From positions 124,001 to 188,000 of the forward strand of contig JBBQWT010000003.1 in assembly GCA_038210375.1 (NCBI GenBank): a stretch of DNA of 64,000 nucleotides, read 5' to 3'. This DNA is from JBBQWT01 sp038210375. GTDB lineage: Bacteria; Acidobacteriota; Terriglobia; Terriglobales; Acidobacteriaceae. Within the stretch, counting starts at the first letter, position 1. Each line of letters begins with the position of its first letter. The notes beneath the pieces were generated by a model that worked only from the letters and a program-made list of their open reading frames with translations, ran no database searches and had not been told where the DNA came from. A program made the position numbers and the translations under genes. Positions 27,429-36,429 of this stretch are shown piece after piece.

Positions 27429-27676
27429 GATCTACCTTCTTTATATGGCGTGTTCCCGGCATCCCGGTGGCCTTCCCGGTGTGCCGGTGCGATCTTCCTA
27501 CCTGTTATCGATCAGTTAACCCATGGGATGAACCAACCCGATGTTTAGATGCAAAGATGGCTCTCACCGGGCATGCTACTCCCATATCGCCTATACGAAA
27601 AAGTTTTTGGATGGCATAGATTTTTCTCAGGGCGGGCCCTCTCCGTTCGTAATCAGCGGCTGCCCGAAGTTACTCT

Positions 27677-28489
27677 TCAGACAGCCCGGTACATGCCCAA
27701 GACCTTTACCATTTCAGCGCGGGTGGCGAGCTTTGCCAAGACCTGGCGCAGCCCGGGTCCCGTAGCGGTGACCAGGTCGGCATAAAAAACATATTGCCAG
27801 GGACGACCGGGGACCGGGCGAGATTCGATTTTGCTCAAATCGACGCCGGCGGCGGCAAAAATCTCAAGAGCGCCGGCCAGCGAGCCGGGAACATTTCGCA
27901 GGGAAAACGCCAGTGAGATCTTATTGGCGCCCCGGGCGACGGTCCGGTTGCGGCGAACCAGCAGAAAGCGCGTGAAGTTTTTCCTATTGTCTTCGAGGTC
28001 AGATTTTAAAATTGCGCTGCCATACACCTGGGCTGCGGTGCGCCCTGCGATCGCGGCCGCATCTTTTGCTCCCTGCTCGATCACGTGCTTCACTGCCCCG
28101 GCGGTGTCATAAAACGGCAAGGGAACAATTTCACGGTGACTGGCGAAAAACTTTCGGCACTGCGCCAGGGCCACGGGATGGGAGAACACGCGGCGCACAT
28201 CTTTCAGGCGGGTTCCCGGCGGAGCCAGCAGGCAGTGCCGGATTCGCAGATTGAATTCGCGGTGGATGAATACCTGGTCCGCGTGGGCCAGCAGAAGATC
28301 AAAGTGTTCGGCCACGGAGCCCGCCAGGGAATTCTCGATGGGGATGACCGCCGCCGGGGCGCGGCCCGCTATAAGCCGCTCGAAGACCTCGGCGGAGAAT
28401 GCGCAGGGCATGACTGTGGCCGCGGGAAACATTTCGAGCGCGGCGGCGTGGCTGAAGGAGCCGAGCTCGCCTTGTATAAGCAGTTTCAT
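27677..28489 (-). CDS. pheA: Prephenate dehydratase
   Basis: 270 residues: prephenate dehydratase domain (GELGSFSHAAAL, VIPIENSLAGSV, FSHPVALAQC, and the catalytic TRF triplet in NFTRFLLV) followed by an ACT regulatory domain with the ESRP signature (KIESRPVPGRPWQYVFYAD) that binds phenylalanine. It converts prephenate to phenylpyruvate in phenylalanine synthesis. No chorismate mutase domain is fused. Single gene upstream in position to lon; the 248-base gap between them shows no CIRCE-type heat-shock operator. Confidence 0.95.
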   Translation of the reverse strand: MKLLIQGELGSFSHAAALEMFPAATVMPCAFSAEVFERLIAGRAPAAVIPIENSLAGSVAEHFDLLLAHADQVFIHREFNLRIRHCLLAPPGTRLKDVRRVFSHPVALAQCRKFFASHREIVPLPFYDTAGAVKHVIEQGAKDAAAIAGRTAAQVYGSAILKSDLEDNRKNFTRFLLVRRNRTVARGANKISLAFSLRNVPGSLAGALEIFAAAGVDLSKIESRPVPGRPWQYVFYADLVTATGPGLRQVLAKLATRAEMVKVLGMYRAV

Positions 28490-28701
28490 CTCTTGTTTGG
28501 TTCAACGCGGTTGCATGAAAGGAGTCAAATCTCTGCACGATTGCAAAGTGAAAAACCTGCCAAGGCGAGGCAACCCTTCCGGTCCAAACATAAGGCGCAA
28601 TTTCCGTTGCGCTGAGAAAATTTGCGCCGCCCCGAAAATGGGGACAACCTCAGCCGAATAACTCGCAACCAATTGTATGGAGACGAGAAGGATTTAGCAC
28701 A

Positions 28702-28854
28702 ATGCTGTGGGTTCTTTTTGTTCTGCTTTTGATTTTATGGCTGGCGGGAATGGTAGCAAGTGTTACCCTGCACGGCTTTCTGCACATCCTTTTGGTAGGG
28801 GCAGTCTTGACCATGATTTTCCAGTTGCGTCCCGGCCGGTCGGGAGCGGCTTAG
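28702..28854 (+). CDS. Lmo0937/DUF5670-family small membrane protein
   Basis: 50 residues (MLWVLFVLLLILWLAG..., two short membrane segments, basic tail LRPGRSG). This matches the very small lmo0937/DUF5670 membrane protein family found next to stress genes; role unknown. GAAGGA lies about 12 bases before the ATG. It precedes the CsbD gene by 71 bases and may share regulation with it. Confidence 0.75.
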   Translation: MLWVLFVLLLILWLAGMVASVTLHGFLHILLVGAVLTMIFQLRPGRSGAA

Positions 28855-28925
28855 ATGGGTTCTCCGGAATCCACAACGTCAACGCTCACCACACTAACTT
28901 AACTACTTAACTAAAGGAGACTCCA

Positions 28926-29132
28926 ATGATCAACAAAGATGAAGTGAAGGGCAAGATTCGTGAAGAACAAGGCAGCGCGGAACGTCATATCAGTCAGGCC
29001 AACGATGACGTCGTGGGCGCGGTCGAGGGGGCGGTAAAGGAAGTAGCCGGAAAAGTTCAGAAGGACTGGGGCAAAACCAAAGACGCCGTGGAAGACGCGA
29101 TCGACCCCAACGTCCCGCCCCGCCGACCGTAA
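28926..29132 (+). CDS. CsbD-like general stress protein
   Basis: 68 residues, hydrophilic, with the CsbD pattern: MINKDEVKGKIREEQGSAE near the start, then a helical middle and a Lys/Asp-rich stretch (KVQKDWGKTKDAVEDA). CsbD proteins are abundant stress-induced proteins of unknown mechanism. AAAGGAGA ribosome site is strong. Followed by a perfect terminator. Confidence 0.9.
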   Translation: MINKDEVKGKIREEQGSAERHISQANDDVVGAVEGAVKEVAGKVQKDWGKTKDAVEDAIDPNVPPRRP

Positions 29133-29154
29133 TTCCTTGATTGACTAACCTGAT

Positions 29155-29182
29155 GGGCGCCAGTCGGCGCCCTCTTTCTTTT
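29155..29182 (+). terminator. Rho-independent terminator after the CsbD gene
   Basis: Perfect seven-pair stem GGGCGCC/GGCGCCC with loop AGTC, followed by TCTTTCTTTT. Confidence 0.9.
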
Positions 29183-29213
29183 GCCCGGGAATTTTCCAGG
29201 GGCGGGGACCTTC

Positions 29214-30137
29214 TCAGCGCAAAAGCAGGTCGGCCGCCAAAAAACCGAAGAACACGACTGCGATTACGCCGTTCATGGTGAAAAATGCGGCATTCAGTTT
29301 TGATAGATCGTGGGATGAAACCAGCGAGTGCTCAAAAGCGAGTAACAAGCCTACGATAACCGTCCCCGCCAGCGCCCAATATCCCAGGGCAAAAACCTTC
29401 AGCAACATAAATAAAAGCAGGAGCGCCACCGCATGCAGCAGGCGGGAGAAGATCAGCGACCGGGCTATGCCGAAGTGCTGCGGAATCGAGTGCAGTCCGT
29501 ACTGGCGGTCGAACTCGCAATCCTGACAAGCGTAGAGGAGGTCAAACCCCGCCACCCACAACGTGACCGCGAAGGTCAGCACCAGGATGCGCGGATCCAG
29601 GGAACCGCGCACCGCGATCCACGCCGCCGAGGGAGCGATGCCCAGCGCGAAACCCAGCACCAGGTGCGACCACCGGGTAAATCGCTTGGTATAGGAATAA
29701 AGCAGCACCACGGCGAGGGCAACGGGGGCCAGATGAAACGCGAGGCGGTTCAGGCGGAAGGCGGCCAATATAAACAGCCCGCAAAAAAACAAGATGAACA
29801 CGATGACGAACTGGCGGGAGAGCCGGCCCGCGGGCAGTGCGCGCGATTGAGTGCGCGGGTTCGCGGCGTCAATCCCCTGGTCAGCCAGCCGGTTGAATGC
29901 CATGGCAGCGGAGCGGGCGGAAACCATGGCCACGATGATCCAGAACAAGACCCTCCCGGGGGGCCATCCGCCGGCCCCGAGCATGGCTCCGCACATGGCG
30001 AATGGCAGTGCGAAGAGCGAGTGCTCCCACTTGATCATCTCCAGGGTGGTTGCGAAATTGCGTAAGGGATTGGCGGCCACGGCAGGTAAAAATTGTAAAC
30101 CAGTTGGCCTGACGATCGGGTTCAACCGCAGGCGCAA
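29214..30137 (-). CDS. UbiA-family prenyltransferase (UbiA/MqnP type)
   Basis: Up to 307 residues; eight to nine membrane helices. The two Asp-rich motifs are present: NRLADQGIDAANPRT and DLLYACQDCEFDRQYGLHSIP. KWEHSLFALPFA near the start and RSAAMAFNRLAD are typical of the prenyltransferase used in futalosine-pathway menaquinone synthesis (MqnP) as well as UbiA. It attaches a polyprenyl chain to an aromatic acid in the inner membrane. The start is uncertain: 30137 is TTG; the first ATG is at 30038, within the conserved EMIKWEH. Confidence 0.85.
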   Translation of the reverse strand: MRLRLNPIVRPTGLQFLPAVAANPLRNFATTLEMIKWEHSLFALPFAMCGAMLGAGGWPPGRVLFWIIVAMVSARSAAMAFNRLADQGIDAANPRTQSRALPAGRLSRQFVIVFILFFCGLFILAAFRLNRLAFHLAPVALAVVLLYSYTKRFTRWSHLVLGFALGIAPSAAWIAVRGSLDPRILVLTFAVTLWVAGFDLLYACQDCEFDRQYGLHSIPQHFGIARSLIFSRLLHAVALLLLFMLLKVFALGYWALAGTVIVGLLLAFEHSLVSSHDLSKLNAAFFTMNGVIAVVFFGFLAADLLLR

Positions 30138-30157
30138 TGCGAGGGCCCCGGGGCCGA

Positions 30158-30190
30158 AGAAAAAACGGCAGGACGTGGTTGCGTCCTGCC
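30158..30190 (-). terminator. Terminator after the BON-domain gene
   Basis: Perfect nine-pair stem GGCAGGACG/CGTCCTGCC followed on the minus strand by a CGTTTTTT tract; 24 bases after the BON gene stop. Confidence 0.88.
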
Positions 30191-30213
30191 ACTCCAGTTC
30201 GAAGGCGCGAGTT

Positions 30214-31032
30214 TTAGTGCGTGCCCTGGCCGGCTACGTACAACTGGTTGTTCACGCTGAACACTCCAGGGACGCTATTCGCCTGGACGCCGGCGATCTG
30301 CTTGTCCATCGCTGAACTTACGACTCCGGTGAGAGTGACGTGGCCATTTTCCACGACGATCCGGATCGGCGCCTGGGGATCGTTGGCGTAACGGCTCAGT
30401 GTGGGCGAACCGTATATGGACCGCGCAAGCCGGATGCGAAGCTCGTCATCCATGGGTGAGAGTGGGGCGACGTTGATTTCGTCCACCACGTTTTTCACGC
30501 CCGGCGTGGTTTCGACGAGGGTGATCGCCGACGCTCGATCGGGCTCGCTGCGCACCGTTCCACCCACCACCGCATTTCCGTTTTGCACGCTGGCGGTCAG
30601 CGAGTTGAACATGAGCCCCTGGCCGATCCGATCGTAGCGCAGCCGGCTGGCAATCTTCTCGCCGAGCACGGCGTCAGGCACCTGCACGCCATGCACTTCA
30701 ACCAGGTTGCGAATGCCTTCCACGTGATCGGGTTCATGCGCTTTCTTTTCGGCGCGCATCTTGTCGTAGAAAAGATCAACATAGCCGCGCAAGGTGACCA
30801 CTCCATCTTCCACGCTGGAGGTGATGTTCTTGAATTGCTTCTTGGCGTGCAACCGTTTATTAACTTCGTCTTCGATGTGCTGGTCGTACCGTCCGCGCCC
30901 GCTCACTGCGGTTGCGCGAGTGCTTGGCGGCGGGGCGGTCGCCGCGAGTGCCGGACTGGCTGCCAGCAAAAGACCGCAGCCTAAGACCGTTAGCACCTTC
31001 CCGAGTTTCCCGCTTAACCCTAATGTTTTCAT
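30214..31032 (-). CDS. Exported triple-BON-domain protein
   Basis: 272 residues with a signal peptide (to about residue 30, ending ASPALA) and three BON repeats of about 65-70 residues each (GVVTLRGYVDLFYDK near 78; NAVVGGTVRSEPDRASA near 155; GHVTLTGVVSSAMDKQIA near 235). BON domains (as in OsmY) bind membranes or phospholipids in the periplasm and support envelope integrity under stress. AAGGAG precedes the ATG. Monocistronic by its own terminator. Confidence 0.9.
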   Translation of the reverse strand: MKTLGLSGKLGKVLTVLGCGLLLAASPALAATAPPPSTRATAVSGRGRYDQHIEDEVNKRLHAKKQFKNITSSVEDGVVTLRGYVDLFYDKMRAEKKAHEPDHVEGIRNLVEVHGVQVPDAVLGEKIASRLRYDRIGQGLMFNSLTASVQNGNAVVGGTVRSEPDRASAITLVETTPGVKNVVDEINVAPLSPMDDELRIRLARSIYGSPTLSRYANDPQAPIRIVVENGHVTLTGVVSSAMDKQIAGVQANSVPGVFSVNNQLYVAGQGTH

Positions 31033-31277
31033 AGTTTTGCTCCTTATTATTGCTCTTTACAATTAGATGAGGATGAGGTCTAAAAGGATGAGGTTTATTG
31101 TAAGGTTTTGGTAATTCTGCGGGCTTGGAGAATTTCGGCTTGAACCAACCCGGCGGAAAAATTCCCCGAAGGGGTTACCCACATCGGCCGCCAGCATTTC
31201 AACCCGATGATGGTCTTGAGTTTGGGAGGGATCCGCGCACTTCTGTCGCAGAAAACGTCCCGTCTGTCCCCGATTTC

Positions 31278-31307
31278 CCCACGTCATTGCGGCACGCAAT
31301 GAGTGGG
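31278..31307. repeat. REP-like hairpin element, copy 1
   Basis: Arms CCCACGTCATTGCG and CGCAATGAGTGGG around loop GCA (13 pairs, one bulged base). Its right arm plus flanking CGAGA is the exact reverse complement of the left arm of copy 2. Confidence 0.7.
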
Positions 31308-31456
31308 CGAGACATGCTCAACCCCGACCGCTAGGGTCTCAAATGAATTGGCGTTGAAGGTGTTTGGTTCCCCGACATAGCCGGAAGATAACATCGGCTT
31401 TACCAGATCGGAAGTATCCCGCTAAAGGGAAATACATTTCGCTGAAAGATATCTCG

Positions 31457-31485
31457 CCCACTCATTGCGTACCGCAGTGAATGGG
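31457..31485. repeat. REP-like hairpin element, copy 2 (inverted relative to copy 1)
   Basis: Arms CCCACTCATTGCG and CGCAGTGAATGGG around loop TAC, with two non-pairing positions. Followed by GGGGCACCCTAA at 31483-31494, whose exact reverse complement recurs at 32245-32256. Confidence 0.7.
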
Positions 31486-31600
31486 GCACCCTAACCGAGC
31501 GGGGCACCCGGCCTTCACTCTTTTCGAGGGGCTCCCAGCCCGTTCGTTCCGGTATTCGTGCAAGAATCCATTAAAGTCATTCATGAATCCACGTGATTTC

Positions 31601-32003
31601 CTATACCATTAGGTCAACTTCGAAATCAACGCCGAGAGCGCTGATTCTTTTGAGCGTTTCTCTTTCGAACTCCAGGGCGGGTGCCTCATCCGCAGTGACC
31701 CCAACGTACAGCCCCCGACTTTTGATTCAAAGCGACTGCTCGGAAATTCTCAGCACGACCGCCGACCCGGTCTAGTACCTCTCTGAGACATCGGCTGATG
31801 GTTTCTCCGACCGCAATTGGATTCTCATCCACCTCCGACCGCGACTCTAACTTCCACGAATTCGTGTCAAAGACCTTCCCGGTTTTCCCGCGTGGGTCAC
31901 CCTTCCGCCACGATTGGTCCGAAGGAATGCCGATTCTAGAGGAAATTTCAGCACTACCCAAATCAGAGGATTCGATGAACAGCCATACGGTTACACGCGC
32001 CAT
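31601..32003 (-). pseudogene. DUF4279 protein, frameshifted at a G5 tract
   Basis: From ATG 32003 the frame reads MARVTVWLFIESSDL..EISSRIGIPSDQSWRKGDP.., the DUF4279 start, to ALNQKSGA. The expected ending GLYVGVTADEAPALEFE...GVDFEVDLMV is present one frame over, ending at TAG 31601-31603. Removing one G from the five-G run near 31711-31715 restores a single reading frame of about 133 residues. As written the product would stop at 31686 with a wrong tail. Function of the family is unknown (often immunity-like). Flanked by the repeats described here. Confidence 0.7.
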
Positions 32004-32206
32004 GACTCTTAACCAATTTTCTTTCCTAATCTGGTCTCGTATTCGAATTTTTCAGATTATCAGTGGTGTAGCCAGTTTCTTCTCCTGGTCCACTGCTGCC
32101 TTTGAGTCTTGTCACGATGTCTCCGTCACTATTCTTGTAGAGATCAAACTTCCCAACTTTTTCAGTTCCCATGGTGTCCGATTTGATTTCTTCTTGATTT
32201 CGGCGT

Positions 32207-32251
32207 GTGGCCCATGGGATTAGGGTGGCGGGTGGCCCATAAGATTAGGGT
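32207..32251. repeat. Two tandem 20-base repeats, period 25
   Basis: Units at 32207-32226 and 32232-32251 match at 18 of 20 positions (GTGGCCCAT, then GG or AA, then GATTAGGGT). The last bases overlap TTAGGGTGCCCC (32245-32256), the inverse of a sequence beside REP copy 2. The rest of 32004-32325 holds no gene. Confidence 0.65.
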
Positions 32252-32325
32252 GCCCCACGAGCTTTCCCTCTCCCGAATGTGTCCCTTTTTACGAGAAACT
32301 TGAAATCATGATTTTAAGATGGCGC

Positions 32326-35300
32326 TTACTTCTTTCGCGTTCTCACCCGCAGATCAAATCCCAACACGCCGTTCTGGTCGCGCACCGCCACCACTGACAC
32401 CTTGCGGTTTATATTGAATTCCACTTGCAGGATTTGCTGCGCCGACTGCGACAGGTTGGTGATGTAAGTCAGGGTCACGTTGTTGGAGATCTGTTGCTCC
32501 AGGGTGATGCGCGCGTTGGGATTGTTTTCCGGGCCGCCTACCTGGGGATCGATTTTGATTCGGCTCAGGCCAAAAAGTTTCTGCGAGCGGTTACTGACCG
32601 AGGCGCTGCCGGTTTCTCCCAGCAGGGCGTTGGATACCGGATCGCCGAAGTTTTGCGCGGGCACCTGTTGGATGGTGCTTTCATCCCGTGTTCTGCCCAG
32701 CGCCAGCAGAGCAATTACGTCGGATGGCGGCAGTGGCGGATCGGACCGGTAGGTGGTGCTCAGCTTATCGGTGCTGCCGTGGAATCCGATGGTCAGATCG
32801 TATTCCCTGACCCTGGCCGAGGCTTCGAGGTTAATGACCGGCTCGATGCGCACCGGGTTATTGAATGTGATGTCGCCGCGATCGAGGCGGTAGCGGGTGC
32901 CGCTGATGAACACCTCGCCTTCCACGATGTTGATTCGGCCGAGCACCGATGGGCGCGCCACCGAGCCCCGCAGATGGATATCGGCGTCGCCGGAAAGCTT
33001 GGCCAGCGAAGTTTCGACATTCAGCTCGGGAGTGGACGTGACCTGCACGTCAAGCCGCATGTTGTCCACTGGCGAGCCGGAATTTGCCGACGAGGGCCCT
33101 ACCTTGCCGCGTGCCAGGTATTGCCCGAAATCGAAGCGCGGGGTCACGCCAAACTTCACCACCGTCACTCCGCCGGAAAGCAGTGAAGCCGCGGGGGTGC
33201 CATTCCAGCGCAGGTCAGCGTCGGCAGTGGCGCTGATTCCCGGGGGATAGCGCATGCGCACTCCGCGGATCGTCCCCGTAACATCGAACAACACGCCTTT
33301 CTGGTACGCCACAAAACCGCCCAGGCTGATGGTGCCGCCCCCGGTTTTGGCGCTGAGCGAGCTCATCTGCAGGCGATCTTCGTTGAAGACCAGCGAACCC
33401 TTGATATCGCTCAAGGTGTTGGGGATGTTGACCAGCGCCAGCCGCGCGCTGTTGAACTGCACCCGGCCCACCACCTGGATCTGTCCGGTGAGGGCAACCT
33501 TGGCAAGGCTGCCGCCCACGGTGACGCCGATGGTGCTCGAGCCGGAAGCGATCAGCTCAGGGTTCAGCGTCTGCAACAGCTTCAAGTTCACCTTGCCATC
33601 GGCGCGCACGTTGACCAGGCGTTCCCCGGCAAGCTGCACGGTTCCCTTCGCCGAGATGTCGGTGTCTTCGCCCACCAGGTGCAACTGGTCGATGGCAATT
33701 ACCTGGTTGGCCACGGTGAACCTCACCGGGCCGGAGTTGGTGAGCATGACCCCCTTGATGTTGCCGGAAAATTTCGAAATCTCGGCGGCACCGCTCAACT
33801 TGCGCCAGTAACGCAGCGGGCCCTGCACCGTGGCCGACCCCGCGACAATGTTGTGTCCTTCGAGGTCGCCGGGGATCACGCTCTTGATCAACGGATCGAT
33901 GTCGAGGTTGGAGAAGGTGGCGGCCAATTGCGCGGGGAAGTCGCCGCGCATTTCCACATCACCGTTGAGCGCAAGCTGCGCCTGCTTGAGCTGCGAGGTT
34001 GCGGTGAGATGCATCGTGGATCCGTGGGTCACGGCCTGGGCGATCACATCTCCCGCGGGCTCGCCGTTGGCCACCAGTTTGGTGAAGCGAGCATCGCCGT
34101 CGATGATGGGTTGGGCGGTGGTTCCGGAGGCGCGAACGTGGAAGCTGGCCACGCCCTGCATATCGATTTTCTTGTTCTTCAACAGCGTGACCCGGGCAAG
34201 GTCGAAATCGTTGCCCTGTAATTGCAGCCGGATGGCCCTGTTCACCTGGTTGAAGCCGCCGCTGCCGGTGATGTTGCCGGCAGCATGCGAGATCACGATG
34301 TTATCGAAATCGGTTTCACTGCCGGCAAGACGGATGGCCGCGCTGATTTGTTTGACGGGCTCGCCGTAAAGAGTTGCGTCGGTAATCTTGAGGGTCCCCT
34401 GGCCGTGGCTATCGCGCAACGAGCCGGTGACATCCAACGCCAGATTAAGGGTTCCGGTGACGGGAAGCTGCGCGCCCACGATCGATTCGAGGTCAGCAAG
34501 ACTCGCGTTGGCAACTTTGGCATGCAGTTCCAGGGGCGAGCCGGGGTCGATGGCGCCGCCGCGCAATCGCACGCGGCCGGCGGCGGTGAGCTCGGTCTGC
34601 CCGCGGCGAAATACCGCTGCCTTGGTGGCGATGGTACCGCCCGCATAAGTGATGTCGGCGACGGCTGAATCCCAATGGACGCGCCGCGGCGCCTCAGCAG
34701 ACGCGCCCGGGGCGGTGGAACTTGCCACTTTGACGAAGGAATCAAAGGGGCCGAGATCGACATGGCCCTGGATTTGCGGAGACGCCAGCCTGCCACTCAA
34801 ATAGCCGTCAAATGATGCGCGCCCCTGCAGCTCGATGGGGATGCGCTGGGCGGCGAGCGACGCGGAGAGCAAGGGGCCGACTTCGCGGAGGCTGGATGCG
34901 CTGAACAGCACGTGCATCCGTGAATTTTCTCTGCCCAGGATGCCGCTGGCCTGCAGATTTGTGGTCGGGCTCGATAAGTGCAACTGGCTTACATCGGCAA
35001 CTCCGCTGCCGGAGTGGTACACCGCCTGAATCTCGCCGGCCACCGGCATGTGGCCGGCGGGCGCGTGCGCCGGGGGCACGATGTGCAGGTTGACGCGGGT
35101 GTCGGCGTTGAGGGGCGAACCGATCCAGCTTGCCAGCAAGCTGCCGGAAACCGATCCCGCGGGATGCACGCGCTCAATCGACGTCATCATCGCCGGGGCC
35201 GCAGCCACCAGGCTCGAAAGCTGCAGAGCATTCAACCGCAAGTCGGCGGAGCCGCGCACGGGGCCTGCCTTGACCATGACGGGCTGACTGGGCGCCACAT

Positions 35301-36429
35301 TCCCATGGACGGCTTGAGCAGATGGCTTAGGCTGCGGCGCCTGGTACGGAGAATTCAGCCAGTTCAAAATTTCGGCTCGACCGGTAACCGAGCCGCCCAG
35401 CGCCTCCAGAACCAGGTTATCCACCACCAGTTTGTCGCGGTCAACCGAATAGTCGGCGGTGCTGCTGCTGACCGCCAGCTTCGCGTTCTGGTCGATCCAC
35501 TGCAGGTCTTTCAAATCCAGCTTGCCGGTGGAGGTGAACAGGTTCGCTGATACCGTGGCTTTTCCATCCACTCCGAGGATGCCGTTTCGAACCTGGGGCC
35601 GGCGCAGCATCGCGGCAAAATCCGAAACATAGAAAGAGCCTTTGTAATTGAACTCTCCGCGGGGATCACGAAGATCGGTAATGGACCCGGTGCCCGCCAG
35701 GTTGGATTTGCCGGAATGCCAGGTGAACGATTGCACGGTCACATGATTGGCGGCGAGAACAAACCTGACCTCGGCGCTGGCGGGAAGAAAGGTCTTATCC
35801 GCCAGCCGGGTATGCAGGTCGGCGACGGTGACGATGCCATTGAATTGCTTTTGCAGTGCGTCATACGTCATTTCCGCCAGCACTTTGTTGACCGTGAAAT
35901 CAAGCGCCATGCGCCGGTTATTCCACAAAAGCTCGCTGTCATTCACCTGCAGGCGGTCGATGGCGAGATCAAAAAGTCTTTCCGTTACCGTGCGGTTGCC
36001 CAGTTGCTTGATCCTGGGGACGGGCTGGTTGGTGGTTCCGTCAGGATAAACAATGATATGAATGGTGGCGTGCCCGGCCACAACTTCGCGCAAGCCCACT
36101 TCCTGCCTGAACAGCGACAAAACCTTGAGCCGCACCATCAAGTCATCGATATGAGCGTAGGGCACATCATCGGGAGCTTCCAACCCATGGATGGTCAGGT
36201 CGAATGCTTCGAAGCTCAAGTGCCTGAGGTCCCAGCGAAAGGTCTTGATCTCCACGCGTCCGCCGGTGACTAGCTCCAGCTCGGCAATCACTCTGAGCCG
36301 GACCTTCTCCTGAAATCCCGCGCCGGTCAAATACAGGCCCGCGGCCACGGTGAGAACCAACAGGAGGGCGGCGATCCCACCCTGCATCCACCGGTTGCCT
36401 GGATCGGATCGCAGTTGCGGCGGGATCAT
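32326..36429 (-). CDS. tamB: TamB-family translocation/assembly protein
   Basis: 1367 residues: an N-terminal membrane anchor (about 17-36), a very long beta-rich AsmA/TamB body that forms a hydrophobic groove, and the C-terminal DUF490 domain (about 1000-1367) ending with LGFDLRVRTRKK. Typical motifs are ALLALGRTRDES and GLSRIKIDPQVG. TamB spans the periplasm and is thought to move phospholipids or help outer-membrane proteins together with an Omp85 partner. Its ATG overlaps the stop of the SurA-like gene by four bases, so the two are translationally coupled, with the Omp85 gene first in the operon. Confidence 0.92.
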   Translation of the reverse strand: MIPPQLRSDPGNRWMQGGIAALLLVLTVAAGLYLTGAGFQEKVRLRVIAELELVTGGRVEIKTFRWDLRHLSFEAFDLTIHGLEAPDDVPYAHIDDLMVRLKVLSLFRQEVGLREVVAGHATIHIIVYPDGTTNQPVPRIKQLGNRTVTERLFDLAIDRLQVNDSELLWNNRRMALDFTVNKVLAEMTYDALQKQFNGIVTVADLHTRLADKTFLPASAEVRFVLAANHVTVQSFTWHSGKSNLAGTGSITDLRDPRGEFNYKGSFYVSDFAAMLRRPQVRNGILGVDGKATVSANLFTSTGKLDLKDLQWIDQNAKLAVSSSTADYSVDRDKLVVDNLVLEALGGSVTGRAEILNWLNSPYQAPQPKPSAQAVHGNVAPSQPVMVKAGPVRGSADLRLNALQLSSLVAAAPAMMTSIERVHPAGSVSGSLLASWIGSPLNADTRVNLHIVPPAHAPAGHMPVAGEIQAVYHSGSGVADVSQLHLSSPTTNLQASGILGRENSRMHVLFSASSLREVGPLLSASLAAQRIPIELQGRASFDGYLSGRLASPQIQGHVDLGPFDSFVKVASSTAPGASAEAPRRVHWDSAVADITYAGGTIATKAAVFRRGQTELTAAGRVRLRGGAIDPGSPLELHAKVANASLADLESIVGAQLPVTGTLNLALDVTGSLRDSHGQGTLKITDATLYGEPVKQISAAIRLAGSETDFDNIVISHAAGNITGSGGFNQVNRAIRLQLQGNDFDLARVTLLKNKKIDMQGVASFHVRASGTTAQPIIDGDARFTKLVANGEPAGDVIAQAVTHGSTMHLTATSQLKQAQLALNGDVEMRGDFPAQLAATFSNLDIDPLIKSVIPGDLEGHNIVAGSATVQGPLRYWRKLSGAAEISKFSGNIKGVMLTNSGPVRFTVANQVIAIDQLHLVGEDTDISAKGTVQLAGERLVNVRADGKVNLKLLQTLNPELIASGSSTIGVTVGGSLAKVALTGQIQVVGRVQFNSARLALVNIPNTLSDIKGSLVFNEDRLQMSSLSAKTGGGTISLGGFVAYQKGVLFDVTGTIRGVRMRYPPGISATADADLRWNGTPAASLLSGGVTVVKFGVTPRFDFGQYLARGKVGPSSANSGSPVDNMRLDVQVTSTPELNVETSLAKLSGDADIHLRGSVARPSVLGRINIVEGEVFISGTRYRLDRGDITFNNPVRIEPVINLEASARVREYDLTIGFHGSTDKLSTTYRSDPPLPPSDVIALLALGRTRDESTIQQVPAQNFGDPVSNALLGETGSASVSNRSQKLFGLSRIKIDPQVGGPENNPNARITLEQQISNNVTLTYITNLSQSAQQILQVEFNINRKVSVVAVRDQNGVLGFDLRVRTRKK

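Noticed and set aside
27429..27676. CIRCE or similar heat-shock operator before lon
   Set aside because: No TTAGCACTC-N9-GAGTGCTAA or near match found.
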